A stretch of DNA of 37,098 bases from Candidatus Peribacteria bacterium (lineage in GTDB: Bacteria > Patescibacteriota > Gracilibacteria > UBA1369 > LOWO2-01-FULL-3). Numbering within the stretch: position 1 is the first letter of the stretch; each line of letters starts with the position of its first letter. The notes under the pieces were generated by a model that was not told the origin of the DNA, did no database searches, and saw only the letters and a list, made by a program, of their open reading frames with translations. Made by a program: the position numbers and the translations under genes. Location: contig CALRHQ010000002.1 in the NCBI GenBank assembly GCA_943359415.1, forward strand, positions 1 to 37,098, written 5' to 3'. Below, in pieces: positions 14,379-22,779 of the stretch.

Positions 14379-16340
14379 ATGGCCGATAATAAATCAAAAA
14401 GTTTTGGGGTAAATCCGTTTGATGATGATGCAAATAGTGCTAAAGCTAAGCATTTTTCTGACGACGAAGGTTCGAATGTGGGTGATTCTCCGAGAAAAAA
14501 GGAAAAGAAGCCAAAAGTTTCTCGTGTTGTTGATGAAGATTTGGTTGATGATCAGACTGAAGTTCAGCACAAAACGAAGAAAAAGATCAAAGGATATAAG
14601 AGTGATGTTAAGGAATATGTTAGTAAAGTCGCTTCGAAAGGTCAGAGGTCTGAGCTTAAAGACTCTCTTGCCGAGGAAGGTACTTTTGCGGATAAAGATG
14701 TGAGTGTAAAGAAAAAACGTAAAAGGAAGCGAAGGAAGAAAGTAAGTGGTTCTGAAGAAGTTAATGAGAATAGTGGTGGTACAATGCCTTCTGTTGGAGC
14801 TGTTCCAGCGCCGGAGAGTTCTGAGTTCGTTGAATCTGGTTTCGTTCCTGAAGTTTCTGAAGGTATTATTGAAGAATTGGAACCTGATGGTCAAATTGTT
14901 GACCAGGCTATGCCTGAAGAGGTTGTACCTGCGAAGACAACTTTTCCTGAGGAAGAACCTGTGGTTGAAGAAAGTATTGTGCCAGAGCCTGAAGAAAGTG
15001 TTTCGACTGTGGAGGCTGTTGTTGAACCTGTTGAAGAGCCTGTTGTTTCAAAAAAAGAAACTTTTAATCCTTTTGGTGCTGAAAATGTTGAAGAGCCGGT
15101 TGTCTCAGAGAATGTTGTTCCTAAGGTTGAAGATGAATCAAATCCTTTTGCAACTTCAGAAGAAAAAAAAGAAGAAGTCATTCCGATAAATCCTTTTGCT
15201 GAGTCGTCTCAAAACACTTGGGATGAGCCAAAGTGGAGAAATTTTTCTGAGGATGAAAATGTTGTGAAAAAAGATGAACCGGTTGGTGATTTTACTGATA
15301 ACATGCCTAAGGAATCTTCTCAAGCAATTGAGCCTGAAATCGTGGAAACTCGAACTGTTTACGAAGAACCTAAGATTGTTACTAAAGAGCCTATTGCTGT
15401 CCCTCAAGAAACGAAATCTGTGTTGAAGGAAAGTACTACGCCTATAGATATTGTTTCAGATCTTCACGATCGAGATGGTTTCTTTTATATGCTTGAGCAG
15501 GCCGGAATCACAAAAGGTAAAATTTTTGGAATTGCTGCACTTTTTGTTTTTGTTCTTCTTGGAATTGTTGGAGCATTTTTTATTCCATTCGGTAATATTT
15601 TTGAAGGACTTGGTGGGAGTGATAATGCCGAAAAAAATCAACAAAAGGAACAACCTAAAAAAATAGAAAAAAAGGATGTTGAAAAGGAATCAACTTCTTC
15701 TGTGCAAAATGGTGCGGATGTCTTAAATATGAGTGAAATCTTGGGAAATGAATATGATTATTTAGTCCTTGGAAATGATAAAATTGCTGGTGCTTTTTTT
15801 GCACTTAGACTTGGTGGTGAATTTGTGAGTTCTGAACACAGATTTTCGTATTACATGAGACACCTAACTGAAATGCAAAATTTGTACGCCACAGATGTGT
15901 ATAAATTACTTGATCAATCTTATGATAGAAGGGCTACTTTAACAGATTTTTTGAATACAATGAAGGTCTCGATTGAGACTGGAAAACAGATTTATGGAGA
16001 AGCTGCAAAAGCTGCTTCGAATTTGAATGCAGCTGATATTTCTGCAAATAATCAAAAGGATATTTTTGAGCAGGAATTTTTTACCGATATTAAAGATTTG
16101 AGAGGGCAAGATTCTTTCACAAATCTTGAAAAATTTGTAGGATTTTCTCAAAATGCTGTGCGTCTTCGATCTTATTATAAAGCCTATAATTATATTTCGC
16201 AGATGTATCTTAATTCTCTTAAAAAGATTGAACCGAGATATCATGATATTTTTGTGAATTTTGATGCATTGGTGAAAGGTGTTCATGTCTTTGATGTGAT
16301 TGGTTCTGATATAAATGCAATTATTCGTTTATCTCAATAG
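14379..16340 (+). CDS. Single-pass membrane protein with long acidic cytoplasmic region and NPF motifs
   Basis: No known family recognised (653 residues). Residues 1-375 are predicted disordered: first mixed charge with a basic patch (KKKRKRKRRKK near 110-120), then Glu/Pro/Val-rich (EEPVV, EPVVS repeats). Four NPF triplets stand at about residues 12, 229, 254 and 271, each followed by acidic or polar residues. One transmembrane helix lies at about 380-404 (IFGIAALFVFVLLGIVGAFF). The last ~200 residues, after a Lys/Gln-rich linker, look like an alpha-helical extracytoplasmic domain. With no signal peptide, the long N-terminal part is probably cytoplasmic. It has its own promoter, and rel follows with another. 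The function is unknown; a scaffold is a guess. Confidence 0.85.
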   Translation: MADNKSKSFGVNPFDDDANSAKAKHFSDDEGSNVGDSPRKKEKKPKVSRVVDEDLVDDQTEVQHKTKKKIKGYKSDVKEYVSKVASKGQRSELKDSLAEEGTFADKDVSVKKKRKRKRRKKVSGSEEVNENSGGTMPSVGAVPAPESSEFVESGFVPEVSEGIIEELEPDGQIVDQAMPEEVVPAKTTFPEEEPVVEESIVPEPEESVSTVEAVVEPVEEPVVSKKETFNPFGAENVEEPVVSENVVPKVEDESNPFATSEEKKEEVIPINPFAESSQNTWDEPKWRNFSEDENVVKKDEPVGDFTDNMPKESSQAIEPEIVETRTVYEEPKIVTKEPIAVPQETKSVLKESTTPIDIVSDLHDRDGFFYMLEQAGITKGKIFGIAALFVFVLLGIVGAFFIPFGNIFEGLGGSDNAEKNQQKEQPKKIEKKDVEKESTSSVQNGADVLNMSEILGNEYDYLVLGNDKIAGAFFALRLGGEFVSSEHRFSYYMRHLTEMQNLYATDVYKLLDQSYDRRATLTDFLNTMKVSIETGKQIYGEAAKAASNLNAADISANNQKDIFEQEFFTDIKDLRGQDSFTNLEKFVGFSQNAVRLRSYYKAYNYISQMYLNSLKKIEPRYHDIFVNFDALVKGVHVFDVIGSDINAIIRLSQ

Positions 16341-16347
16341 TGAGAAG

Positions 16348-16356
16348 TGCTATACT
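16348..16356 (+). promoter_or_regulatory. Extended -10 promoter of rel
   Basis: TGCTATACT gives an extended -10 (TATACT at 16351-16356) with a weak TTTATC upstream. It lies between the stop of the previous gene and the rel ATG, leaving a ~22-nt leader. Confidence 0.5.
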
Positions 16357-16384
16357 GTGGTCTGGTATTTATTCTTGAACCGGT

Positions 16385-18586
16385 ATGGCACAAAAAGTTT
16401 CAAAAAAGGGAAAATTATTTGATTCCGAAAGGTTTAATAGTGCCCTTTCTCTTGCGAAAAAACACGATGCTTGCTGTGTCAAAGCTTTGGATATTTTGAT
16501 GCCGATGAATCCTGATGAAGATACTGCGATAGCTTTACTCGTGAAAGATCTTTTTTCGAGAGAAATTCTAAGTGAAAAGCAAATTGAAGAATTATTTGGT
16601 AAGTCTGTTATGGAGCTTATTAATGCTGTTATAAAGATTGAACATTTGAGTTATGAAGAAAATGATAAAACTTCAAAACTTGAAATTCTTAGAAAGATGT
16701 TTTTAACTATGGCCAAAGATATAAGGGTTGTTTTGATGAGTTTGGTTTGTAGACTGAATAAACTTAAAAATTTTCATGAAGTGGCTGATGATGTTTTATT
16801 CGCTAAGGAAACCCTTGATTTGTATGTTCCAATTGCGGATAGACTTGGAATTTATACAATAAAGACTGAACTTGAAGATCTTTCTTTTAAATATACTAAT
16901 TCTGTAGAGTATAAAAATATTTCAGGAAAATTAAAGGAAATAAAAAAAAGTTGTGAAATTTCAATAGCTTGGATTACTAAAAGTTTGACGGATTTCTTTT
17001 CAAATCGTGGAATTGTTGTTGATATTTCCGGAAGAATAAAAGGTGTTCATAGTATTTATAAAAAACTTGCTAAAAAAGGTCTGACTTCTCCGGAAGATTT
17101 ATATGATGTTTTTGCTATTAGAATTGTTTTACCTCAAAAAAAAGATGTTCTTGGAAATCCTCAAGTGGATCATCTTTATTCTGTGTTGGGACTTATCCAT
17201 AGTGAGTGGAGGCCTGTTACTAGAAGGTTTAAAGATTATATCGCTGTTCCGAAATCGAATGGATATAAGAGTTTGCATACGGTCGTTTTAGGTCTTGCTC
17301 CAAAGGATATGGATCAACCTGTTGAAATACAAATAAGGGATGAAACCATGCATATGGATAGTGAATTTGGAATAGCTGCGCATTGGGTTTATAAAGAAAA
17401 TGGTGTTGCTTCAAAATCATCTGCGCTTAAGGCTCACTCCGATTGGATCAGAGGAATCTCCGATATTCGCGATGGAGTTTACGATCTGGATGTTTTTAAA
17501 GATAAAATATTTGTTTTGACGCCGCGTGGAGAGGTTCGTGATTTGCCGGCAGGATCCACTCCTATTGATTTTGCTTATAGCGTCCATACAGATGTTGGAA
17601 ATAGATGTGTTATGGCAAAAGCTGATGGTAAAATCGTATCTCTTGATTATGAACTTAAGAATGGAGAAGTTGTTGAAATTATCACCAGGGGTGATGCAAC
17701 TCCGAAACTTCAGTGGCTTTCTGTTGTAAAAAGTGGATTTGCACGGAATAGAATAAAGGCTTATTTCAGCTCTTTAAATAGAGATAACAATATTAAACTT
17801 GGACGTGATCTTTTGAACACTCATTTTGAAAGAATTGGTAAACCTTCTCTCGATCAAAATTATACTATTTTAAAAAAATATCTTGGTAAAAGTTTGAGTT
17901 TATCTGAGCGTGAAACACTTCTTGAAGAAATAGGTCGTGGTGGAAAATTTGCACATGATATTGTGAAGAAAATTTATCCTTACGAAGAATCTGTTGTTCA
18001 TTCTGTAATCAAGCCTGTTAAGACTGTTAAAAAGCTGAAGAAAAATGATCTTGCTCAGAGTGTTGTGATAGAAAAAGAAGTTTTGATCGGTGGTGAAGCT
18101 GGTTTGCCTATAAAATTTGCAATTTGTTGTGGACCAAAATTTGGAGATAATATTATTGGATATGTTACGCGTGGAAATTGCGTTACTGTTCACAAAATGG
18201 ATTGTAAAATGATTGGTGCGCTTAATTATGACAGGTTCGTTTCCGCTCATTTTAAAAATGCTTTTGATGATGTTACCAAATATCTTGTAGGTATAAAACT
18301 TATCGTTATGTCTAGAATTGGGCTTATGAATGCTATTACTGCTGAGATTTCAAAACAGAATGTTGTTATAAAAGATATTCAGATTAATGAGCTGAAAAAT
18401 TCTGAACTTTATGAGGATTATTTTTTGTTGGAGATGAATGATTTAAATAAATTTGATATTATTATCGATAGGCTTGAAAATATTGATGGAGTTATTAAAG
18501 TTACCAGAGCTGAAAAAGGTGGTAAGTATGTTGCTGGGGCTAATGGAAGGAAAAAAACAGGTGTAGATTTAAAAAAAAAGAATTAG
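16385..18586 (+). CDS. rel: RelA/SpoT-family (p)ppGpp synthetase with degenerate HD domain
   Basis: Long-form Rel protein (733 residues) that makes the alarmone (p)ppGpp from ATP and GDP/GTP. The synthetase domain is intact: GVHSIYKKL, LYDVFAIRIVL, RFKDYIAVPKSNGYKSLHT (about 281-299) and VEIQIRDETMHMDSEFGIAAHW with the catalytic Glu. TGS (about 373-435), the CC/zinc-finger-like domain (AICCGPKFGDNIIGYVTRG, about 577-607) and a C-terminal ACT domain follow. The N-terminal region has the HD-domain helices (KMFLTMAKDIRVVLMSL, KETLDLYVPIADRLGIYTIKTELEDL), but the metal-binding residues are gone: LLVKDL stands where LLHD is expected and LVCRLNK where LADRLHN is expected. Hydrolase activity is therefore unlikely. 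The stop codon overlaps that of convergent recO. Confidence 0.95.
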   Translation: MAQKVSKKGKLFDSERFNSALSLAKKHDACCVKALDILMPMNPDEDTAIALLVKDLFSREILSEKQIEELFGKSVMELINAVIKIEHLSYEENDKTSKLEILRKMFLTMAKDIRVVLMSLVCRLNKLKNFHEVADDVLFAKETLDLYVPIADRLGIYTIKTELEDLSFKYTNSVEYKNISGKLKEIKKSCEISIAWITKSLTDFFSNRGIVVDISGRIKGVHSIYKKLAKKGLTSPEDLYDVFAIRIVLPQKKDVLGNPQVDHLYSVLGLIHSEWRPVTRRFKDYIAVPKSNGYKSLHTVVLGLAPKDMDQPVEIQIRDETMHMDSEFGIAAHWVYKENGVASKSSALKAHSDWIRGISDIRDGVYDLDVFKDKIFVLTPRGEVRDLPAGSTPIDFAYSVHTDVGNRCVMAKADGKIVSLDYELKNGEVVEIITRGDATPKLQWLSVVKSGFARNRIKAYFSSLNRDNNIKLGRDLLNTHFERIGKPSLDQNYTILKKYLGKSLSLSERETLLEEIGRGGKFAHDIVKKIYPYEESVVHSVIKPVKTVKKLKKNDLAQSVVIEKEVLIGGEAGLPIKFAICCGPKFGDNIIGYVTRGNCVTVHKMDCKMIGALNYDRFVSAHFKNAFDDVTKYLVGIKLIVMSRIGLMNAITAEISKQNVVIKDIQINELKNSELYEDYFLLEMNDLNKFDIIIDRLENIDGVIKVTRAEKGGKYVAGANGRKKTGVDLKKKN

Positions 18587-19152
18587 AAGTCGATCAATCT
18601 GTTTAAATATTTTTCAATGTAAACGTCTTCTTCGTTTGTTGTTTTTATATTTTCTATTTCTGTAAAAGTTTTTGTTTTTATGAATTCGAAAAATTTAATA
18701 TATTTTTCGGCCATGAACATTGTGCTTTCTTTGAAATCCGGAACTATTCCAAGTTTGTCCATTAATTTTATTGCGAATGCGGTATAGACGAGGTTTGGTT
18801 TTTTTGATGTCATCAGATGCATGATCGCTTTTTTCATTAAACTGATGAGATTTTCGTACTTTTGTTCTTCGAGTAACATTGCGTTTGCGATCTCTGAAAT
18901 TTTTAGTGCGCTTTGAAAAGTTTCAAGTTTTGTAGCTTTTTTTAGAAGAGTTTCATTGCTTGAAATTTCTGTGATTATTATACTTTGTGGTCCGAAATAA
19001 AGTGATACTTCTGCTATGTTTAGTGTTTCGATGTGTCCTACAAATTTACTTGTTAGTTTCCTTCCACCTTTTGCGTATGCTTTTATTTTGCCTAATTCTT
19101 CCGAATATAAAAAAACAAGCCTGTCGGATTCGCCGACATTTTTATGGCCCAA
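18583..19152 (-). CDS. recO: DNA repair protein RecO
   Basis: RecO helps load RecA on SSB-coated DNA in the RecFOR pathway. The N-terminal OB-fold signature GESDRLVFLYSEELGKIKAYAKGGRK is clear, followed by the helical C-terminal part. It is short (189 residues against about 240 in E. coli) and lacks the zinc-finger cysteines. The only in-frame start is TTG at 19152. Upstream codons read SVTTKCIIL and match the usual first beta-strand of RecO, but they have no ATG, GTG or TTG before reaching into ftsX. The true start may therefore be a non-standard codon further upstream. It is the last gene of a leftward cluster behind ftsX, and its stop overlaps the rel stop by two bases. Confidence 0.87.
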   Translation of the reverse strand: MGHKNVGESDRLVFLYSEELGKIKAYAKGGRKLTSKFVGHIETLNIAEVSLYFGPQSIIITEISSNETLLKKATKLETFQSALKISEIANAMLLEEQKYENLISLMKKAIMHLMTSKKPNLVYTAFAIKLMDKLGIVPDFKESTMFMAEKYIKFFEFIKTKTFTEIENIKTTNEEDVYIEKYLNRLIDF

Positions 19153-19169
19153 GATGATGCATTTTGTTG

Positions 19170-20093
19170 TTACTGATTTAGATATTCGTGTACTGCGATT
19201 AGAGAACTTGTTGTGCTTAAGATGATTGTTGCTAGAATTTCTCCTGCAATTATTTTTATGATTTCAGTATTTTCAAATGTTGTCGAAATCCCATAAGAGG
19301 AAATGTCTATTTTTTGTGTAATTATTGCAAACATTCCAAGGCTAAGTATTACCGCTAAAAGTCCATAAATTATGCTTTCCATGATGAATGGAAGTCTTAT
19401 GAATGAATGTGATGCTCCAACAAGTTTCATAACTTCGATTTCTTTTTTACGATTAAATATCGTGATTTGTATTGCGTTTAACATGATTAAGGCCCCTCCA
19501 ATAATAAAAATTGTTATTAACCAAAAAATTATTTGCCCTGCAAAATTTGTTATTTTTACAAGATTTTGAGCAGCGCTTGTTATGAGGGATGTGTTCTCAG
19601 AACTGGTTGATTGAAAATTTGAAAGATATGGAGTGTATTTTTCTTGAGATAAAAATTTTGTTACATTTTCATAATATTTTGGATGAATCGTTTTGATGTT
19701 TATGCTCGCCGGCAGTGGATTCCCGAGACTGTATTTTTCGAATGCATTTGAAATATCCGGATGTAATTTGTTGATTTGTTTCAGTGCATCTTCTTTTGAA
19801 AAATAAATTGCACTTTCTATCCCTTCAACTTTTTTAAGATCATTTATTACTGAAACCACTTGTTCGTATGTTGTACTTTCCTTGATGTATGCGACGATAT
19901 CTATTTTTTTATTTAGGTCTGAAAGTGCGTCTCTTGAAATGAAATTTACAAGTAGAATCGTGTTGAAGATAAGCAAAATAACCGCCATTACAAATATTGT
20001 TGCTACTGACAAAAATTTATTTCTCCATACATTTGAAATTGCGAGCGAAAGCCCGCGTTTAATCAGGTTGAGAGATGAGGGTATTTGTTTCAT
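19170..20093 (-). CDS. ftsX: Cell division ABC-type protein FtsX
   Basis: Membrane subunit of FtsEX, which activates peptidoglycan hydrolases at division. The 307 residues show the typical plan: a short amphipathic cytoplasmic start (RGLSLAISNVWRNKFLSVATI), a first membrane helix (about 28-52), and an extracytoplasmic domain to about 190 (with VAYIKESTTYEQV and LPASINIKT). Three more helices enclose the FtsX/MacB-type cytoplasmic loop with FNRKKEIEVMKLVGAS. ftsE is not in the window, which is unusual because the two are normally adjacent. The start overlaps the 3' end of the upstream nucleotidyltransferase gene by 35 bases, showing tight coupling. Confidence 0.95.
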   Translation of the reverse strand: MKQIPSSLNLIKRGLSLAISNVWRNKFLSVATIFVMAVILLIFNTILLVNFISRDALSDLNKKIDIVAYIKESTTYEQVVSVINDLKKVEGIESAIYFSKEDALKQINKLHPDISNAFEKYSLGNPLPASINIKTIHPKYYENVTKFLSQEKYTPYLSNFQSTSSENTSLITSAAQNLVKITNFAGQIIFWLITIFIIGGALIMLNAIQITIFNRKKEIEVMKLVGASHSFIRLPFIMESIIYGLLAVILSLGMFAIITQKIDISSYGISTTFENTEIIKIIAGEILATIILSTTSSLIAVHEYLNQ

Positions 20094-20529
20094 GAGGTTG
20101 ATTTACGCTATTTAGATTATATTTAATTATTGAAGATTTGTACATATCAGGACGATATGGTTTTAATCTGACGATTTTTGTTTCGAGTTTAAGTTCGATT
20201 ATCATTTTGTCGAGCAAATATGTGAATGCGAATTGGTCGTATCCAAGAGCGATAATGTCAGGTTTGTAATTTCTTATTCCTGTTGTTTTGTCTTTTATAT
20301 CTCCCAAAATTACTTTGTTTGCCCAAGATGTTTCTTCAAGAGCTTTCATTCTTTCTTTTTCGCTATGGTCTGGACTAAAGCCTTTTATGGTTTTTACAGT
20401 TTTGTCGCGTGCGATAATAGCGATTATCTCGTCGCCAAGTTCGCGTGCTTGGGAAAATAAATTTTCATGGCCTGCATGCAAATAATCAAATGTTCCAAAT
20501 ACCATAACTAATTTTTTGTCTTTTTCCAT
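20059..20529 (-). CDS. Cytidylyltransferase-like nucleotidyltransferase
   Basis: A 156-residue protein of the HxGH nucleotidyltransferase superfamily (TagD/RibL-type). The motif GTFDYLHAGHENL (HAGH at about residues 18-21) and the KPDIIALGYDQ segment are characteristic. Enzymes of this type transfer CMP or AMP to a phosphorylated alcohol, for example glycerol-3-phosphate cytidylyltransferase or archaeal-type FAD synthetase. The usual RTxGISTT motif is replaced by YRPDMYKSSIIK, which fits RibL-like FAD synthetases at least as well as TagD. The substrate cannot be told from sequence. The start codon follows directly on the TAA of the upstream membrane gene, and the end runs into ftsX. Confidence 0.88.
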   Translation of the reverse strand: MEKDKKLVMVFGTFDYLHAGHENLFSQARELGDEIIAIIARDKTVKTIKGFSPDHSEKERMKALEETSWANKVILGDIKDKTTGIRNYKPDIIALGYDQFAFTYLLDKMIIELKLETKIVRLKPYRPDMYKSSIIKYNLNSVNQPHETNTLISQPD

Positions 20530-20835
20530 TTATACGATTGTTGGGATTGCGAGATTTACGATGACTAGCGCTATCAGGACGAGTATTATCAATGATATCA
20601 GGAAAATGTCCAGTACTTTGTGTGAATTTTCCGGATCAAAGAAGGAAATTCTGAGAGAAGACAGTCCGTAGATCATTCCTGTCAAAATGAATGGAATTTC
20701 CATTGTTTTATTTACTATATAGCTGATTTGTGAAGATACGTTATTTGCGAGCATCATGCTGGATCCGAGGTGTATCACCCCTATCGCAATAAAGAAGATT
20801 AGAGAGACTTTTTTGATGTTTAGAAATGTGTTCAT
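20530..20835 (-). CDS. Small three-helix membrane protein, unknown function
   Basis: A 101-residue hydrophobic protein without a family I recognise. Three transmembrane segments are visible: VSLIFFIAIGVIHLGSSMML, IPFILTGMIYGLSSL and the C-terminal VLDIFLISLIILVLIALVIVNL. It heads the leftward cluster and its TAA is immediately followed by the ATG of the nucleotidyltransferase, indicating translational coupling. The spacer to divergent gatC is only 74 bases. Codon use and strict coupling make it a real gene. Confidence 0.8.
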   Translation of the reverse strand: MNTFLNIKKVSLIFFIAIGVIHLGSSMMLANNVSSQISYIVNKTMEIPFILTGMIYGLSSLRISFFDPENSHKVLDIFLISLIILVLIALVIVNLAIPTIV

Positions 20836-20874
20836 TTTTGTTTGGCAGTCAATGAAGGAATTCTAGCTTAGTTC

Positions 20875-20903
20875 TTGCTTTTTGGCTACTTTTTTTGTAG
20901 AGT
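20875..20903 (+). promoter_or_regulatory. Promoter of gatCA, likely leaderless
   Basis: TTGCTT (20875-20880) and TAGAGT (20898-20903) with a 17-base spacer. The expected transcription start coincides with the gatC ATG at 20910, so the message would have essentially no leader. Confidence 0.45.
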
Positions 20904-20909
20904 TTTGGC

Positions 20910-21200
20910 ATGTTAACAGAAGAACAGGTCAGGCACACAGCAAAGCTTGCAAGGCTTAACCTTACAGATGAGGAGGTTAAAAAATTTGCCGGACAATTGT
21001 CCGGAGTTCTTGAATATGTGGATATTTTGAAAGAAGTGGATACGGAAGGAGTGGAAATCACCAGTCAAGTTACGGGACTTAAAAATGTTATGAGGAAAGA
21101 TGATGTTGTTCAAAGTGAGGCTACGAGAGAGGAACTTTTGGCTTGTAGTGAGCTTGAAGTCGATAGTAATCAAGTAAAAGTGATGAATGCAATTAAATAA
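20910..21200 (+). CDS. gatC: Asp-tRNA(Asn)/Glu-tRNA(Gln) amidotransferase subunit C
   Basis: The small subunit (96 residues) of GatCAB, which converts Glu-tRNA(Gln) and/or Asp-tRNA(Asn) to the amidated forms. It clasps GatA. The start EEQVRHTAKLARLNLTDEE and the later DILKEVDTEGVE are hallmark family segments. It overlaps gatA by 14 bases in another frame, so translation is coupled. gatB, usually the third gene, is not in the window. A fair promoter places the transcript start on the ATG itself. Confidence 0.95.
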   Translation: MLTEEQVRHTAKLARLNLTDEEVKKFAGQLSGVLEYVDILKEVDTEGVEITSQVTGLKNVMRKDDVVQSEATREELLACSELEVDSNQVKVMNAIK

Positions 21201-22629
21201 ACTTAAAATTAGTGAAGTGGCAAAAGGGCTTAGGGCGGGGGATTTTTCTTGTGAAGATGTCATGAAGGATTGTCTTGCTGAGATTTCGCTAAAAAATAAA
21301 GATTTGAACGCCTATATTTTTGTTGACGAAAAAATGGCTTTGAATGAAGCAAAAGAGATGGATAAGAGATTTAAAAAAGGTGAAGATTTGGGTCCTTTGA
21401 TGGGAATTCCTTGTGGACTTAAAGATAATTTTAATACTAATGGTGTAAAGACTACATGCTGTTCTAACATGTTGAAGGGTTTTGTTCCGCCTTATGATGC
21501 AAATGTTGTAAAAAGGCTTAGAGATGCCGGAATGGTAATGGTTGGAAAGACAAATATGGATGAGTTTGCATGTGGAGGAAGTACTGAACATTCATGTTTT
21601 GGGGCGACGAGAAATCCTTATGATCTTTCGAGAGTTGCAGGAGGAACGTCTGGAGGAAGCGCTGCGGCGACTGCCTCTGATATGTGTATTTACGCTATGG
21701 GAAGTGATACTGGAGGTTCTATTCGTCAGCCTGCAAGTTTTTGCGGAGTTGTTGGATTGAAGGTCACTTATGGTCGTGTTTCAAGAAGTGGAATTACGGC
21801 GATGGCTTCTAGCTGGGATACGGTTGGGCATTTTGCTAAAAGCGTAGAAGATGCGGCAATTGTTTTGAATGTAACTGCAGGAAAAGATTTAAAAGATGCT
21901 ACGACTCCGGATGTAAATGTTCCGGATTATACTTCGTTTCTTGGAAAAGGTGTAAAAGGGCTTAAGATAGGTATTCCGAAAGAATATTTTGGGGAGGGGA
22001 TTGACAGCGAAGTTGCGGATAAAGTGATGGAAGTTGTGGAAAAACTTAAAAAAGAAGGGGCAAAAGTGATGGAAGTTTCTTTGCCGATGACGAAGTATGC
22101 GGTGGCGGCTTATTATGTAATGATGCCTGCTGAACTTTCTGCGAATTTGGAAAGATTTGATGGAATCAGATATGGGAAAAAGCCTTCAAAGAGCGCTCCA
22201 CAAGATTTAGTGGAATATTATTTTGCTGCTCGTGGAGAAGGATTTGGAAGTGAGATAAAGCGTAGAATAATGATCGGAACTTATGTTTTGTCGGCTGGTT
22301 ATTATGATGCGTATTATAAAAAAGCTCAGAAAGTTCGAACATTGATTATCAAAGATTTTGAAAAGGCTTTTGAGGAAGTGGATGTTTTGATCGCTCCTGT
22401 AAGCCCAATTCCTGCGTTTAAAGTAGGTGAGCTCGTTGATAATCCGCTTGCGATGTATATGGCGGACGTGTTGACGATTCCTGCAAGTGCGGCTGGACTT
22501 CCTGCGATGTCGGTACCTGCTGGAATGTCTTCAGGAGGTCTTCCAATTGGATTGCAGATCATCGCTCCGCAGTTTGAAGAGGGACGATGTTTTACTGTTG
22601 GGGAAGCGGTGGAAAAAGTTCAGCAATAG
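21187..22629 (+). CDS. gatA: Asp-tRNA(Asn)/Glu-tRNA(Gln) amidotransferase subunit A
   Basis: Amidase-signature subunit (480 residues) that releases ammonia from glutamine for GatB. The catalytic Lys (CGLKDNF, residue 79), the cis-Ser region AGGTSGGSAA (about 151-160) and the nucleophile Ser in SDTGGSIRQ (residue 178) are all present, so the enzyme should be active. The start overlaps the end of gatC, and the alternative of a later Met would lose the conserved first helix. The stop codon TAG forms the first base of the left arm of a 31-bp inverted repeat, which probably ends the transcript. Confidence 0.97.
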   Translation: MQLNKLKISEVAKGLRAGDFSCEDVMKDCLAEISLKNKDLNAYIFVDEKMALNEAKEMDKRFKKGEDLGPLMGIPCGLKDNFNTNGVKTTCCSNMLKGFVPPYDANVVKRLRDAGMVMVGKTNMDEFACGGSTEHSCFGATRNPYDLSRVAGGTSGGSAAATASDMCIYAMGSDTGGSIRQPASFCGVVGLKVTYGRVSRSGITAMASSWDTVGHFAKSVEDAAIVLNVTAGKDLKDATTPDVNVPDYTSFLGKGVKGLKIGIPKEYFGEGIDSEVADKVMEVVEKLKKEGAKVMEVSLPMTKYAVAAYYVMMPAELSANLERFDGIRYGKKPSKSAPQDLVEYYFAARGEGFGSEIKRRIMIGTYVLSAGYYDAYYKKAQKVRTLIIKDFEKAFEEVDVLIAPVSPIPAFKVGELVDNPLAMYMADVLTIPASAAGLPAMSVPAGMSSGGLPIGLQIIAPQFEEGRCFTVGEAVEKVQQ

Positions 22630-22779
22630 TTTTAAAAAGAAAAAATATATTTGAGAAAACAGTTAAAGCGCTATTCGCGCATCGCTTGGGCTAGCATGTA
22701 CGCCCTTCGCGAAGACTCGCATCGTGATGCTCGTCTTTTTTAACAATATTTTCTCAAATATATTTTTTCTTTTTAAAAC
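22629..22779. repeat. Cruciform-like palindromic element, copy B
   Basis: Perfect 31-bp outer arms lie at 22629-22659 and 22749-22779, AT-rich, followed inward by GTTAAA/TTTAAC (22662-22667 and 22739-22744). The core is GC-rich, unlike its surroundings. GGG (22688-22690) and CCC (22703-22705) close a 12-nt loop CTAGCATGTACG. A second hairpin AAGAC-TC-GCATC-GT-GATGC-TC-GTCTT spans about 22712-22737. Both 12-nt modules match copy A at 13887-14047 with one change each. The arms overlap the stop codons of gatA and of the convergent regulator gene. It probably acts as a two-way terminator, at least. Confidence 0.88.

Noticed and set aside
22629..22779. Integron attC site
   Set aside because: GTTAAA and TTTAAC are present, but the full RYYYAAC/GTTRRRY consensus is not met, there is no integrase, and the genes around are core genes in both orientations.
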